64,000 nucleotides of DNA from Streptosporangium becharense (GTDB lineage Bacteria > Actinomycetota > Actinomycetes > Streptosporangiales > Streptosporangiaceae): assembly GCF_014204985.1 (NCBI RefSeq), contig NZ_JACHMP010000001.1, forward strand, positions 4,774,001-4,838,000, given 5' to 3'. The translations under genes and the position numbers were made by a program. The notes under the pieces were generated by a model. That model had not been told where the DNA came from. It saw only the letters and a program-made list of their open reading frames with translations, and made no database searches. Below are positions 8,789 through 18,500 of the stretch, piece by piece. The first letter of the stretch is position 1. Each line of letters begins with the position of its first letter.

Positions 8789-9283
8789 TCAGCGGTCCGC
8801 CCCCGCCGGGTCCGCGGGGGTGGACGGTTCCTGCAGGTCCTCCTGGAGCCGTTGCAGCTCCGAGTGGATGTAGTCCCGGGTCGCGACCTCGCCGAGCGCC
8901 ATGCGTAACGCGGCGATCTCCCTGGTCAGGTACTCGAGGTCGGCCTGGGCACGGTCGGCCGCCGCGCGGTCGAGCTCGCTCTGCACCCGGTCCCGGTCGG
9001 CCTGCCGGTTCTGGGCGAGCAGGATCAACGGTGCGGCGTACGAGGCCTGGAGCGAGAGCATCAGGGTGAGGAAGATGAAGGGATAGGGGTCGAAGCGCCA
9101 GGACTCCGGGGTGAAGACATTCCACAGCACCCAGACGGCGACGAAACCCGTCATGTAAACCAGGAACCTGGCGGTGCCGAGGAAGCGGGCGATCCGTTCC
9201 GAGAGCCGCCCGAACGCCTCGGGGTCGTAGTGCGGACGCAGCCGGGGGCCCGGCTGCCTGGGCTGGTCCAGGCGGTCAGCCAC
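8789..9283 (-). CDS. DUF1003 membrane protein
   Basis: This protein of about 164 residues has the DUF1003 core. Two membrane helices (LVYMTGFVAVWVLWNVF and PFIFLTLMLSLQASYAAPLIL) are followed by a cytoplasmic coiled coil rich in Arg, Asp and Glu. The function is unknown. I chose GTG at 9283 because GGGAG lies six bases upstream and the start overlaps the stop of the preceding MgtE_N/CBS gene, indicating coupling; a GTG at 9313 is possible. The pairing with an MgtE-type protein is also seen in mycobacteria (Rv1232c-Rv1233c). Confidence 0.85.
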   Translation of the reverse strand: MADRLDQPRQPGPRLRPHYDPEAFGRLSERIARFLGTARFLVYMTGFVAVWVLWNVFTPESWRFDPYPFIFLTLMLSLQASYAAPLILLAQNRQADRDRVQSELDRAAADRAQADLEYLTREIAALRMALGEVATRDYIHSELQRLQEDLQEPSTPADPAGADR

Positions 9284-10517
9284 GCCCGGCTCCCGGTACG
9301 GAGTCCGGCTCACGCCAGTCTTCGGGGAGCAGGTGGTCGAGCACGTCGTCCACGGTGACGGCGCCGACCAGGCGGCCCGCCTCGTCCACCACCGGCGCCG
9401 CCACCAGGTTGTACGTGGCCAGGTAGGAGGTCACCTGGCCGAGGGTGAAATCCGGTCTGATCGGGTCGAGCGAGGTGTCCAGGACGCTGCCGAGCAGGGT
9501 CGACGGAGGCTCGCGCAGCAGCCGCTGGAAGTGGGCCAGGCCGAGGAAACGGCCGGTGGGCGTCTCGACCGGCGGCCGGGCCACGTAGACCTGCGCGGCC
9601 ACCGCGGGGGTGAGGTCGCCCTGGCGGATGTGGGCCAGCGCCTCGGCGACCGTGGAGTTGGGCGGGAGCACCACGGGCTCGCTCGTCATCATGCCGCCCG
9701 CGGTGTTCTCCGGGTAGATCAGCAGTCGCCTGATCGGCGCGGCCTCCTCGGGCTCCATCAGCGCCATCAGCGCCTCGGCCTGCTCGGCGGGGAGGTCCTG
9801 GAGCAGGTCGGCGGCGTCGTCGGGGTTCATCTCCTCCAGCACGTCCGCGGCCCGTTCGGGGGCCAGTCGGCTGAGGATGCCGATCTGGTCGCGTTCGGGC
9901 AGTTCCTCCAGCACGTCGGCGAGTCGTTCGTCGTCGAGGGCCGCCGCCACCTCGACCCGGCGCTTGTCGGGCAGCTCGTGCAGGGCACCGGCCAGGTCGG
10001 CGGCGCGCATCGACTCGAAGGCGACCAGCAGGTTGGCCGCCCCCTGGTCCTTCTGGACGGCGCCGAAGCCGCGGACGTCCGCCCAGTCGACGATCCTGGT
10101 CGTGCCGCGCCGGCGCAGGCCGACGCCGGGTGGGTTCCCGATCACCGCCACCTTGGTGACCAGCCACTCCGAGCCCTTGCTCTCCTCCATGGCCAGGTCG
10201 AGGACCGTCACCCGTTCACCCCCCACCTCCACGCGCAGGTCGAGCATCTCGGCGATGACCAGGTTCTCGGTCGCCCGCTGCTCGAAGCGGCGCATGTTGA
10301 TCTGGCCGCTGAAGACGACGGCCCCGGGTTCGATGGCCCGTACCCGGGTGATGGGCAGGAAGACCCGCCGCCGGGGCTGCACCTCGACGACCAGCCCGTG
10401 CACACGAGGCGGCGCGGTGCCGGCGATGGCCACCACCACGTCGCGTATCCGGCCGATCTGGTCACCGGCCGGGTCGAAGACCGGGACCCCGGCGAGACGG
10501 GCGATGAAGACCCTCAC
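9276..10517 (-). CDS. PRC-barrel / MgtE N-terminal / CBS domain protein
   Basis: This 413-residue protein has no membrane helix. A PRC-barrel-like region covers about the first 80 residues, the superhelical MgtE_N domain (repeats such as ADVLEELPERDQIGILSRL) about 165-270, and a CBS pair about 275-395. It therefore contains the magnesium-sensing cytoplasmic part of MgtE without the channel. A regulatory role with the coupled DUF1003 membrane protein is an inference. TACGCT at 10524-10529 lies six bases before the GTG with no ribosome site, so the message is probably leaderless. Confidence 0.85.
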   Translation of the reverse strand: MRVFIARLAGVPVFDPAGDQIGRIRDVVVAIAGTAPPRVHGLVVEVQPRRRVFLPITRVRAIEPGAVVFSGQINMRRFEQRATENLVIAEMLDLRVEVGGERVTVLDLAMEESKGSEWLVTKVAVIGNPPGVGLRRRGTTRIVDWADVRGFGAVQKDQGAANLLVAFESMRAADLAGALHELPDKRRVEVAAALDDERLADVLEELPERDQIGILSRLAPERAADVLEEMNPDDAADLLQDLPAEQAEALMALMEPEEAAPIRRLLIYPENTAGGMMTSEPVVLPPNSTVAEALAHIRQGDLTPAVAAQVYVARPPVETPTGRFLGLAHFQRLLREPPSTLLGSVLDTSLDPIRPDFTLGQVTSYLATYNLVAAPVVDEAGRLVGAVTVDDVLDHLLPEDWREPDSVPGAGRG

Positions 10518-10656
10518 ATTTGCAGCGTAGGGCGCATCTCGGCTTCACCGCCTCAAGCCACGCGCCATGGTTCACATTTCGGACGCCCCTTGCCTCTCCC
10601 GGAGGGGGCATGACAGCATCAAAGATGATAAACGGTAATTACATGGACGGTGACTG

Positions 10657-11601
10657 ATGAGACGAGCGGGCCTGCTGATCGCATTCGCGTCGTCCTGGTG
10701 TTTCGCCTTCTCGGGGCCCATGGCCAAATACCTGGGTGCGGCGGGGCTGGCCCCGCTGGAGTCGGTCTGGGCGAGGATGGCGGGCGCCGGGATGCTGCTC
10801 CTCGCCGTCCTCGCCGTCGTCAGGCCCGCGGCGCTGCGCATCCCGCGTTCCCGGCTGCTGTTCTTCTTGGCCTACGCCGTGGTCGCGGTCGCCGGTGTGC
10901 AGGCGCTGTACTTCGCGGCGATCACCCGGCTGCCGGTCGGCGTGACTCTGTTGATCGAGTTCACCTCACCGGTGCTGGTGGTGCTCTGGGTCCGGTTCGT
11001 CCGCCGGGTACGGTTGCCCCGGGCGGCCTTCGTCGGTGCCGTCGTCGCCGTGGCCGGGCTCGGCATCGTGGTGGAGGTCTGGTCCGGGCTCGCCCTCGAC
11101 CCCGTCGGGCTCCTGCTCGCCTTCGGCGCGGCGGCCTGCTGCGCCGGATACTTCCTGCTCAGCGACGGCTTCGGCGACGACGTCGACCCGCTCGGCCTCA
11201 TCGCCTGGGGCCTGCTGGGCGCCGCCGTGGTGCTCGCCCCGATCTCCCGTCCGTGGAACATCCCCTGGGGAGCGCTCAGCGGGACCGTGACCCCGCAGGG
11301 CGGATACCCCCTGCCGGTGGCGGGTGCCCTGGCGTGGATGGTCGTGGTCGCCACGGTCGTCGCCTACATCCTCGGTGTCACCGCGGTGCGCCGCCTGTCG
11401 GCCGCCGTCGGCTCCACGGTCGCCTCGCTGGAGGTCATCGCCGGGGCTGTGATCGCCTGGATCCTGCTGGGCGAGGCCCTCGGCCCGTTCCAGATCGCGG
11501 GCGGCGTCATCGTGCTGACCGGCGCCTACCTCGCCCAGCGCGCCACGGCCGAACTGCCCGCGGCGCCACCGCAGGTCAGGGAACCGGCCCGGGTGGGGTG
11601 A
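10657..11601 (+). CDS. EamA/DMT-family transporter
   Basis: This 314-residue protein has ten hydrophobic segments in two EamA repeats, the layout of drug/metabolite exporters such as RhtA. The first repeat covers about 5-140 and the second about 155-300. The substrate cannot be read from the sequence; amino acid or metabolite efflux is typical. Its 3' end overlaps the convergent gene that follows by 26 bases. Confidence 0.87.
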   Translation: MRRAGLLIAFASSWCFAFSGPMAKYLGAAGLAPLESVWARMAGAGMLLLAVLAVVRPAALRIPRSRLLFFLAYAVVAVAGVQALYFAAITRLPVGVTLLIEFTSPVLVVLWVRFVRRVRLPRAAFVGAVVAVAGLGIVVEVWSGLALDPVGLLLAFGAAACCAGYFLLSDGFGDDVDPLGLIAWGLLGAAVVLAPISRPWNIPWGALSGTVTPQGGYPLPVAGALAWMVVVATVVAYILGVTAVRRLSAAVGSTVASLEVIAGAVIAWILLGEALGPFQIAGGVIVLTGAYLAQRATAELPAAPPQVREPARVG

Positions 11602-11941
11602 GCCGCACCACGTGGGAGCGGGCCGCCCACCGCTCGGTCAGCCCCGCTCCGTCGACGGCGTTGAGCCGCTCCTTGGCCAGCGCGGCGACCGCCTCGGCGG
11701 CCTCGGCCTGATCCACCACCTCGACGGAGGCGACGAAGGAGACCAGCCGCCCGCCGTTGTCCTTGCTCCGCAGGGTCACCTCGACCCGGTCGGCCTCCGT
11801 CAGCCCCGGGAGCGACTGCTCGCCGCCCCCGGTGACCACGTAGATCGCGCCGTCGTGCCAGGTGTGCCAGGCCAGCCGTGGCCGGTCGAGCGACAGCCAC
11901 AGGACACCCGACTTCTTCGCACCCTCCTCGATCACGCTCAC
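11576..11941 (-). CDS. Conserved hypothetical, possible PNPOx-like split-barrel protein
   Basis: This 121-residue protein has alternating strands and a segment (GGEQSLPGL followed by VTLRSKDNGGRL) that resembles flavin/pyridoxamine-phosphate oxidase-like barrels, but no diagnostic binding residue is certain. TACATT at 11948-11953 lies six bases before the GTG start and no ribosome site is present, so a leaderless mRNA is likely. Confidence 0.6.
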   Translation of the reverse strand: MSVIEEGAKKSGVLWLSLDRPRLAWHTWHDGAIYVVTGGGEQSLPGLTEADRVEVTLRSKDNGGRLVSFVASVEVVDQAEAAEAVAALAKERLNAVDGAGLTERWAARSHVVRLTPPGPVP

Positions 11942-12066
11942 GACACGAATGTACGGCCTGAGCGTGCCGCCGGATACCGGCCGTGCCCGTCGCCGGGTAC
12001 CGGCCGTGGCGATCGCCGGGTACCGGCCGCGTCCGCCATGGCATCGGTCCCGGCCTCGGCCTCGGC

Positions 12067-12642
12067 TCAGCGTCCGGCGAGCTTCCAGGCGGCGGGGAGC
12101 AGCCCGGCCGCGACGGCGATCTTCAGGGCGTCGCCGAGCAGGAAGGGCAGCACGCCCAGCGCCAGTCCCTCGGCCGGGCCGACCTGGGCGACCGCGATCA
12201 GCACGGGCAGGCCGAAGGCGTAGATGACCATGTTGCCCGCCACCATCGTGCCGACCGTGCGCAGGGCGGTGCGGTCACCGCCGTGCTCGGCGAGCTTGCC
12301 GACGACGGCCGCCGCGGCGACGAAACCGATCACGTAGCCGAACGAGGCACCGCCGAAGCCCGAGGCGCCCTCGGCGAACCACGGCATGCCCGCCACACCG
12401 GCCAGGAGGTAGATCGCCATGCTCAGCACCGCCCGGTTCATGCCCAGTGCCGCGCCGACCAGGACGACCGCGAACGTCTGGCCGCTGACCGGCACCGGGG
12501 AGCCGGGCAGCGGGAAGCTGAGCTGCGCGGCCAGGCCCGTCAGAGCGGCGCCGCCGAGCACGAGGGCGACGTCGCGGACCCGGGAGGCCGGGATGAGGTC
12601 GGACAGTACGGCGGGCCGGGCCACCGAGGACGCGTTTGCCAT
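12067..12642 (-). CDS. bioY: Biotin transporter BioY (ECF-type substrate-binding subunit)
   Basis: BioY is the membrane S-component that captures biotin. The 191-residue protein has five to six membrane helices and the family motifs FPLPGSPVPVSGQTF near the N-terminus and GFGGASFGYVIGF in the middle. ATG at 12642 follows AAAGGAG nine bases upstream; an upstream TTG at 12675 lacks such a site. No BioM/BioN energising genes lie nearby, so it must share an ECF module or work alone. Confidence 0.92.
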   Translation of the reverse strand: MANASSVARPAVLSDLIPASRVRDVALVLGGAALTGLAAQLSFPLPGSPVPVSGQTFAVVLVGAALGMNRAVLSMAIYLLAGVAGMPWFAEGASGFGGASFGYVIGFVAAAAVVGKLAEHGGDRTALRTVGTMVAGNMVIYAFGLPVLIAVAQVGPAEGLALGVLPFLLGDALKIAVAAGLLPAAWKLAGR

Positions 12643-12809
12643 GGTGTATGTCTCCTTTGGGGTTATTAGCGGCAATTGTTCCGATCTCTCGGGTCGCGGG
12701 CGACGAGTTCACCGCCAAGAACGGGACGCGGTCTTTGTACGGGCGCCATAGTGCGGGGTGGGCACGGAACGCCGTGCCGACGGCCGCGACGGTCGCCGTC
12801 GCGGGATCC

Positions 12810-12964
12810 GGGCGCCTGCCGCGAGAGCGGGCCCGCCCCCGCAGGGCGCCTGCCGCGAGAGCGGGCCTGTCCTGCGGGGCCGGGCCTGTCCTGCGGGAGC
12901 GGGCCTGTCCTGTCGGGTGCCTGTCGCGGAGGCCGGTCCTGTCCCCGCCGGGCGCCTGCCGCTA
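12810..12964. repeat. Degenerate tandem repeat tract in the bioY-lyase gap
   Basis: GCGCCTGCCGCGAGAGCGGG occurs twice (within 12811-12833 and 12844-12867), then decays into variants of GCGGGCCTGTCCTG up to 12964. The tract fills most of the 332-base gap between the divergent bioY and lyase genes. I see no gene in it. Confidence 0.7.
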
Positions 12965-12974
12965 ACGTGTGCCC

Positions 12975-13916
12975 ATGCGCTCCCGACGTTCGTGTCTCGC
13001 GGTGCCCGGCAGCAACCCCCGTTTCCTGGAGAAGGCGCAGGGGCTTCCCGCCGACGAGGTCTTCCTCGACCTGGAGGACTCCGTCGCCCCCCTCGCCAAG
13101 GGGGACGCGCGCAAGAACATCGTGGCCGCCCTGCGCGAGGGCGACTGGTCGGGGAAGACGAGAGTGGTGCGGGTCAACGACCTCGGCACCCGGTGGACCT
13201 ACCGCGACGTCATCGAGGTCGTGGAGGGCGCCGGTGAGTTCGTCGACTGCCTGATGCTGCCCAAGGTCGAGGACGCCACCCAGGTGATGTGGCTCGACAC
13301 GCTGCTGACCCAGATCGAGCGGGCCAACGGCCTGCCGGTCGGTGGGATCGGCATCGAGGCCCAGATCGAGAGTGCCGGGGGGCTGGTGAACATCGACGCC
13401 ATCGGCGGGGCGTCCCCGCGGCTGGAGACGCTGGTCTTCGGTCCTGCCGACTTCATGGCGTCGATCAACATGCGGACCCTGGTGGTCGGCGAGCAGCCGC
13501 CCGGCTACACCGAGGGCGACGCCTACCACTACATCCTGATGCGCATCCTGATGGCCGCCCGCGCGCACGGCCTGCAGGCCATCGACGGCCCGTATCTGGC
13601 GATCAAGGACCTCGACGGCTACCGCCGGGTCGCGAACCGGGCCGCGGCACTCGGGTTCGACGGCAAGTGGGTACTCCACCCCACCCAGATCGAGGCCGCC
13701 AACGAGGTCTTCTCCCCGTCACAGGACGACTACGACCGCGCCGAGCTGATCCTCGACGCGTACGAGTACTACACGACGGTCGAGAGGCGCGGCGCGGTCA
13801 TGCTCGGCGACGAGATGATCGATGAGGCGTCCCGGAAGATGGCGCTGGTGGTGGCCACCAAGGGCAGGGCTGCGGGCCTGACGCGGACCACGGCCTTCAC
13901 CCCGCCTACAGCGTGA
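12975..13916 (+). CDS. HpcH/HpaI aldolase family CoA-ester lyase (CitE/malyl-CoA lyase-like)
   Basis: This TIM-barrel lyase cleaves or forms a hydroxyacyl-CoA ester such as malyl-, methylmalyl- or citramalyl-CoA. It has 313 residues. Mg2+- and substrate-binding motifs are visible: LAVPGSNPRFLEKA, EVFLDLEDSVAP, AQIESAGGLVNIDAI and FGPADFMASI. The exact substrate is open. TAACGT at 12963-12968 sits six bases before ATG 12975 with no ribosome site, indicating a leaderless transcript; GTG at 12969 would start within the promoter spacer. Confidence 0.87.
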   Translation: MRSRRSCLAVPGSNPRFLEKAQGLPADEVFLDLEDSVAPLAKGDARKNIVAALREGDWSGKTRVVRVNDLGTRWTYRDVIEVVEGAGEFVDCLMLPKVEDATQVMWLDTLLTQIERANGLPVGGIGIEAQIESAGGLVNIDAIGGASPRLETLVFGPADFMASINMRTLVVGEQPPGYTEGDAYHYILMRILMAARAHGLQAIDGPYLAIKDLDGYRRVANRAAALGFDGKWVLHPTQIEAANEVFSPSQDDYDRAELILDAYEYYTTVERRGAVMLGDEMIDEASRKMALVVATKGRAAGLTRTTAFTPPTA

Positions 13917-14463
13917 CCCCGATCGTGGTGAAGAACCAGAGCGAGGAGGTCAGCCAGAGACCGGCCAGGGCGGTGAAGGCCAGCCCGCCGAGGAGCGGGA
14001 GGGTCCAGCCGGGCAGCCCCCGCCTGGGCAGGGCCAGCATCTTGGCGACGAACACGCCGTAGAAGAAACAGCCCAGCAGCGAGTGGGCCATCACCCGCGG
14101 CACGTCGAACTGGGTGCCCAGCGCGTACAGGCAGTGGAACGCGACGGGGACCGTCAGCAGGAAGGCCGCACGTCCCGACCAGCGGTGCGCGGTGGCGATC
14201 CACGGGACGTCCCATGTGATCTGGCCCCACATGACGAGGGCCGAGAACACCTGCACCAACGCCAGCAGGAACGCACCGGTGGTGAGCCAGGTCTTCATGG
14301 CCAGCGGCCCGGAGAACCCGGCCGGTCCGACCGCGTACCCGGTGGGGGTGTGGACGCGTCCGTAGACGCCCAGCCCGACCGCGACCAGTCCGCCGACGAC
14401 GAGCGGGACGAGCAGGGGAGCGAGGTTCTGCCGCGGGACCGGCGCGGCCTGCGTGTCACCCAT
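13906..14463 (-). CDS. Integral membrane protein, possible DUF6529/cytochrome b561-like
   Basis: This 185-residue protein has five to six membrane helices. Histidines lie inside or at the edge of helices (AHRWSGRAAFLL, AFHCLYAL, MAHSLLGCFFYG), a pattern that suggests b-type haem binding as in cytochrome b561 proteins; this is inference. I recall a family called DUF6529 with similar sequences. The ATG overlaps the stop of the upstream exported-protein gene (TGATG), so the two are translated together. Confidence 0.7.
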   Translation of the reverse strand: MGDTQAAPVPRQNLAPLLVPLVVGGLVAVGLGVYGRVHTPTGYAVGPAGFSGPLAMKTWLTTGAFLLALVQVFSALVMWGQITWDVPWIATAHRWSGRAAFLLTVPVAFHCLYALGTQFDVPRVMAHSLLGCFFYGVFVAKMLALPRRGLPGWTLPLLGGLAFTALAGLWLTSSLWFFTTIGVTL

Positions 14464-15161
14464 CACAACCCTCCGATGAACTCGTCGACGTCCTTGGGGT
14501 CGATCCGCACGCCGTCGACGACGGCGTTCTCACCCGGCTCGGGGATCGCCACGTCGGCGACCCCACCGTCCACGAGGGTCAGGCCGACCCGGGTGCCGTC
14601 GTCGAGGTAGATCCAGCCGGCGCGGACCTGCGCGCCGCGCACGACGGCGGTCGCCCGGTAGAGGCCGGAGGGCTTCTTGACGGTGGATGCCGTGAAGTCC
14701 CACTCCTTCTCGCCGAGCCTCAGACTCCCTGTGGCCCTGCCTCCGGCACCTCCGGTGCCCTCGGTGAGCCGGGCGACGAGCGAGGCGTTCCCCCGGCCGG
14801 ACAGCGTGACCTCGCCGCCGGCCGCCTTCCCCTTGAGCCACGCCTCGATCCTGCCGTCGCAGAAGTAGCCGACCGCCTTGCCGTTGCGGACGGAGACGGC
14901 GATCAGGCCGCTGTCGCCCTTGACCCGCCCGGCGTAGTCGGCCCTGGCCGGGGTGGGCCCGGCGGGTTCGGACGCCTTCGGGGCCGGCGTGGCCTGCGAC
15001 GTGGCTCGCGCGGCCGGGCTCCGTGCGGGCTCGCGGTCCTTCCGGTCCTCCTCGGCGTTCACGTTCTGGATGATCGGTGATGTGGTGACGCTGAGCGTGC
15101 CGAGCACGGCGACCATCGCCGCCCCGATCGCCAGCGTGGAGCCGGGCCCCAGCCGTTTCAT
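14463..15161 (-). CDS. Exported or anchored hypothetical protein, partner of the downstream membrane protein
   Basis: This 232-residue protein begins MKRLGPGSTLAIGAAMVAVL, a signal anchor or signal peptide, then a charged Pro/Ala-rich linker and a beta-rich domain from about residue 75. I do not recognise the family. GGGAG lies seven bases before the ATG. Coupling to the possible cytochrome-like membrane protein suggests a shared envelope role. Confidence 0.7.
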   Translation of the reverse strand: MKRLGPGSTLAIGAAMVAVLGTLSVTTSPIIQNVNAEEDRKDREPARSPAARATSQATPAPKASEPAGPTPARADYAGRVKGDSGLIAVSVRNGKAVGYFCDGRIEAWLKGKAAGGEVTLSGRGNASLVARLTEGTGGAGGRATGSLRLGEKEWDFTASTVKKPSGLYRATAVVRGAQVRAGWIYLDDGTRVGLTLVDGGVADVAIPEPGENAVVDGVRIDPKDVDEFIGGL

Positions 15162-15567
15162 GGTCTGCTCCCTGGGTGGTGGTTTCCTGCGCTCAGGTCT
15201 ACCCGGCCTTGATCAGGGAGTCTGTGAACAAATCCGCACTGGGGGACGCGGGCTGGATTTCCCGGGAGACGGAGCCGGGCTGGGTGTTCGTATCGGGAAA
15301 CCACGATGATTCCGGTGTTCCGCCGATAAATCTGACTAGAGAGCTCTCGTCATCGCGGCCCGGACGTGTTGCTCTGGACTGTGTGCGGCCGATCTCCGGG
15401 CGCCGGGCCTTCGAGAGGTGATCGTTTCCGGTGAACGGGGTAGGAGTAGGGTCGCGTGCGATCTGCCGCATCCGTAGGGGTTGCGGCGCAACAGTACGGA
15501 GACAACTGGAACGATCCGGGGCGGTGGTCCCGGACTCGGACGGGCTTCCCATGAGGAGGTGCTGAGC
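15162..15567. other. 406-base divergent intergenic region
   Basis: This region separates the exported-protein gene (minus) from the Asp-box gene (plus). It contains a 10-bp palindrome GAGAGCTCTC at 15339-15348 and a possible -10 TAGGGT at 15447-15452. No coding frame is supported. Confidence 0.45.
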
Positions 15568-18500
15568 GTGGCCTCGGGCCCCCACGACCCGCGCTCGCAA
15601 GACCGGCCGCCGGACGACGGCGGACGGTACGACGACCTGTCCCACGAAGGCGGGTCACCGGAGTCCCCCTCGTCCCCACCGACGATCCAGCACTTCCCGC
15701 CGGGCCCCGCCGAAGACGCGGCCCGGGAGATCCCCCTGGCCTCGCCTTGGACGCTCCCCCCGTTCGCCGCTCCCACCCCGGACGACGAGCCGCCTCGTGC
15801 CCGCCCCGAGGGACTCGGCGGCGAGCGCCGCCGCTCCTACGCGCGGCCGTACGCCCCGGCGACAGATCCCGCCGGTGCCGGGGGTTCCACCGGACCCGTG
15901 GGTTCCATCGGGGCCGTGGGTTCCACCGGGCCCGGGAGTCCCACCGGTGCCGGGAGTTCCACCGGGTCTGGGAGTCCCACCGGGCCTGGGAGTCCCACCG
16001 GGCCCGCAGGTCCCGGCGACCCCTCGGGTCCCGGCGGACCCGAGGGGGCCACCGGCTCGACCGGTGCCGGGGCGTCCGGCCGGGAGGCGCGACCCAGGCT
16101 GGCGAACCGGCCGGACCGCCTGGTGGCCTCTGGCCCGCCCCGCACCCCCCGCACCCCCCGGACCGAGCCGGCCCCCGGCCCGGTGCACGGGCCTGCTCCC
16201 GTGTCGCCTCCCGGACCGGCGTACGGGCCGCCTCCCGGGCCTGCTTCTGTGTCGCCTCCCGGACCGGCGTACGGGCCGGTGCCGAACCCGCCGCGAGAAC
16301 CGGCGCGCGGGCCGGATCCGGCACCCGATCCGGCACGGGCGCCGGCGCCGATGCGCGAGCCGGTGCCCGAGCCGGCCGCCGCCGCGTCCGATGACGACGT
16401 CGGGCCGCCCGCCACCCCCGGCGACGGTTTCGAGCCGGTCCGCCGGGTGGGACGGCCGCCGGGAGGCAGGCCCACCAGGCCCGACCTGCTGGTCGCGCAG
16501 GGTGCCCCCGGCAGGCGTGGCCCGAACGGCGGGCGGCACCATCGCGCGGCCCCGGCTCCCTCCGCCATGCGCCGCTCCAGCCCGACCAGGCGCAGGCGCG
16601 GGCGGGGACTGCTGGTCCCGTTCCTGGCGGTCATGGTCCTCGCCGCCTCCGTCGGCGGCGGCCTGGTGCTGTGGGACTGGGTGAGCAGCCCCTTCGCCAC
16701 CGGCCTGCGCCTGGTCGGCGACGAGGTGCGCTCCGGGGACGAGAGCTTCGTGTCGCAGGGCACCACCAGCGGCAACGGGTCCAACCAGGTGCTCAACGCC
16801 GTGGCCTCGGTGGGCTCCACCATGGTCGCGGTCGGCAGCGACACCACCAGCCCCGTGCCCAGGCCGCTGTTCCTCGTCTCCTCCGACGAAGGCGCCACCT
16901 GGGAGCTGGGCAAGGTGGACGGCCCGGCGGGGTCCGAGACGGGACCGACCACGGTGGGCCGGGTGGCGGGCGGTGGCGACCGCTGGCTGGCCGCGGGCAA
17001 CGATCCCCTCGGCGCCGGGCACGGGTTGTGGACCAGCTCCGACGGTCACAGCTGGACCGCGGTCGACCCGGCCGGGCTGGACGCCTTCACCGCCGGTGAC
17101 ACGATCATGGATCTGGCCCGTACCTCCTCGGGTTTCGTCGTGGTCGGGGCGACCGTGCTGCAGGACGGCACCACCGGTGCCGTCGCCTGGGTCTCGCACA
17201 ACGGTCTCGACTGGAAACGGGTGCAGACCCGGGAGATCGGCACGCCGGACAAGGTCCGCGGCATCAAGGCCGTCGTCGCCAAGGGCGACGCGGTGGTCGC
17301 GCTGGCCGACCCGGCCGAGGGGCGGCAGACCTCGGTCGTCCTGCGCTCCAAGGACGGCGGCCGGAACTGGGAGCGGGCCGGGACCTCGATCGCGGGCGTC
17401 GCCCCGGAACCCGGCGCGCTGGCCGTGGCTCCCGGCGGGTTCGTGCTGGTGCCGACCCAGCAGCGCAGCGACAAGGGCGAGGTCCGGGTCCGCTGCTCGC
17501 GCGACGGCGCCGACTGGGAGGAGTGCGGCGCCATCACCGGCCTGGCCCCCGAGGGCTCGGGCGTCAGGCGCCTGGCCTCCTCGGCGACCGGTGTCGCCGC
17601 GGTCGTCGAATCCGGCTTCGAGCGATACACCGTCTACACCAGCGGTGACGGCCGCAACTGGAAGAGGAGCACCGACCTGGGCCAGGTGGCGGGCTCGTTG
17701 CGGGCGTTGGCCGTCTCCGACGACGGCACGCTCGTCGTCGGCGGTGACGAGCGCGCCGCTGACGTGGACAACCGGGTGGTCCTCATCACCGCCCCCAAGG
17801 GGGGCCAGGCGAGGTCCGTGCCCCTCACCGGGATCGAAGGGCTCGCCCGGACCGCGCGGGAGACCACCAGGGTGGCCGCGGGAGAGGGCAGGTTCGTCGC
17901 CGTGGGTGCCGTGTCCGGTGACGCCGGCATCTGGACCAGCGCGGACGGCGAGGACTGGGCCGCCGCGGGCTCGACGCAGATCCTCGGCGGCCCGAGGCGC
18001 CAGACCCTCTCCGACGTCGCGTACGGCAAGCACGGCTGGCTGGCCGTCGGCAGCGCGATGACCCACGCCTCCTCCACCGTGCCGCTGGTCGTCACCTCGG
18101 CGGACGGCGCGAACTGGAGCGGGGTCCCCGGCACGGGCCCCCTCGCCCCGGCCGGTGACCACGACTTCCTCGCGCCTCACGCGGTGGCGGCCGGGCCGTC
18201 CGGCTACGTCATGGCGGGTGAGGACCGGGGACCGGCCGAGACCGTGCCCGCGCTGTGGTTCTCCGCCGACCTCAGGCGTTTCTCCCGGGCCGCCAAGCTT
18301 CCCGCGGGCGGTACGGGGGTGCGGTTGCACGACGTCTCGGCGACCTCGTCCGGGTACGTGGCCGTCGGCGGGACCGTCCCGGCCGCGCGGGAGACCGGTG
18401 TGGTGTGGGTGTCGGCCGACGGCGTCAACTGGACCGGCAGGAAACCCGTCCTGCCCCCGGGGGCGACGTCAGCCGGACTGCGGCACGTCGTCCTGCACGG

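Noticed and set aside
8647..9125. Genes overlapping DUF1003 in other frames
   Set aside because: The Pro/Arg-rich translations are shadows of the DUF1003 gene and of GC-rich spacer.
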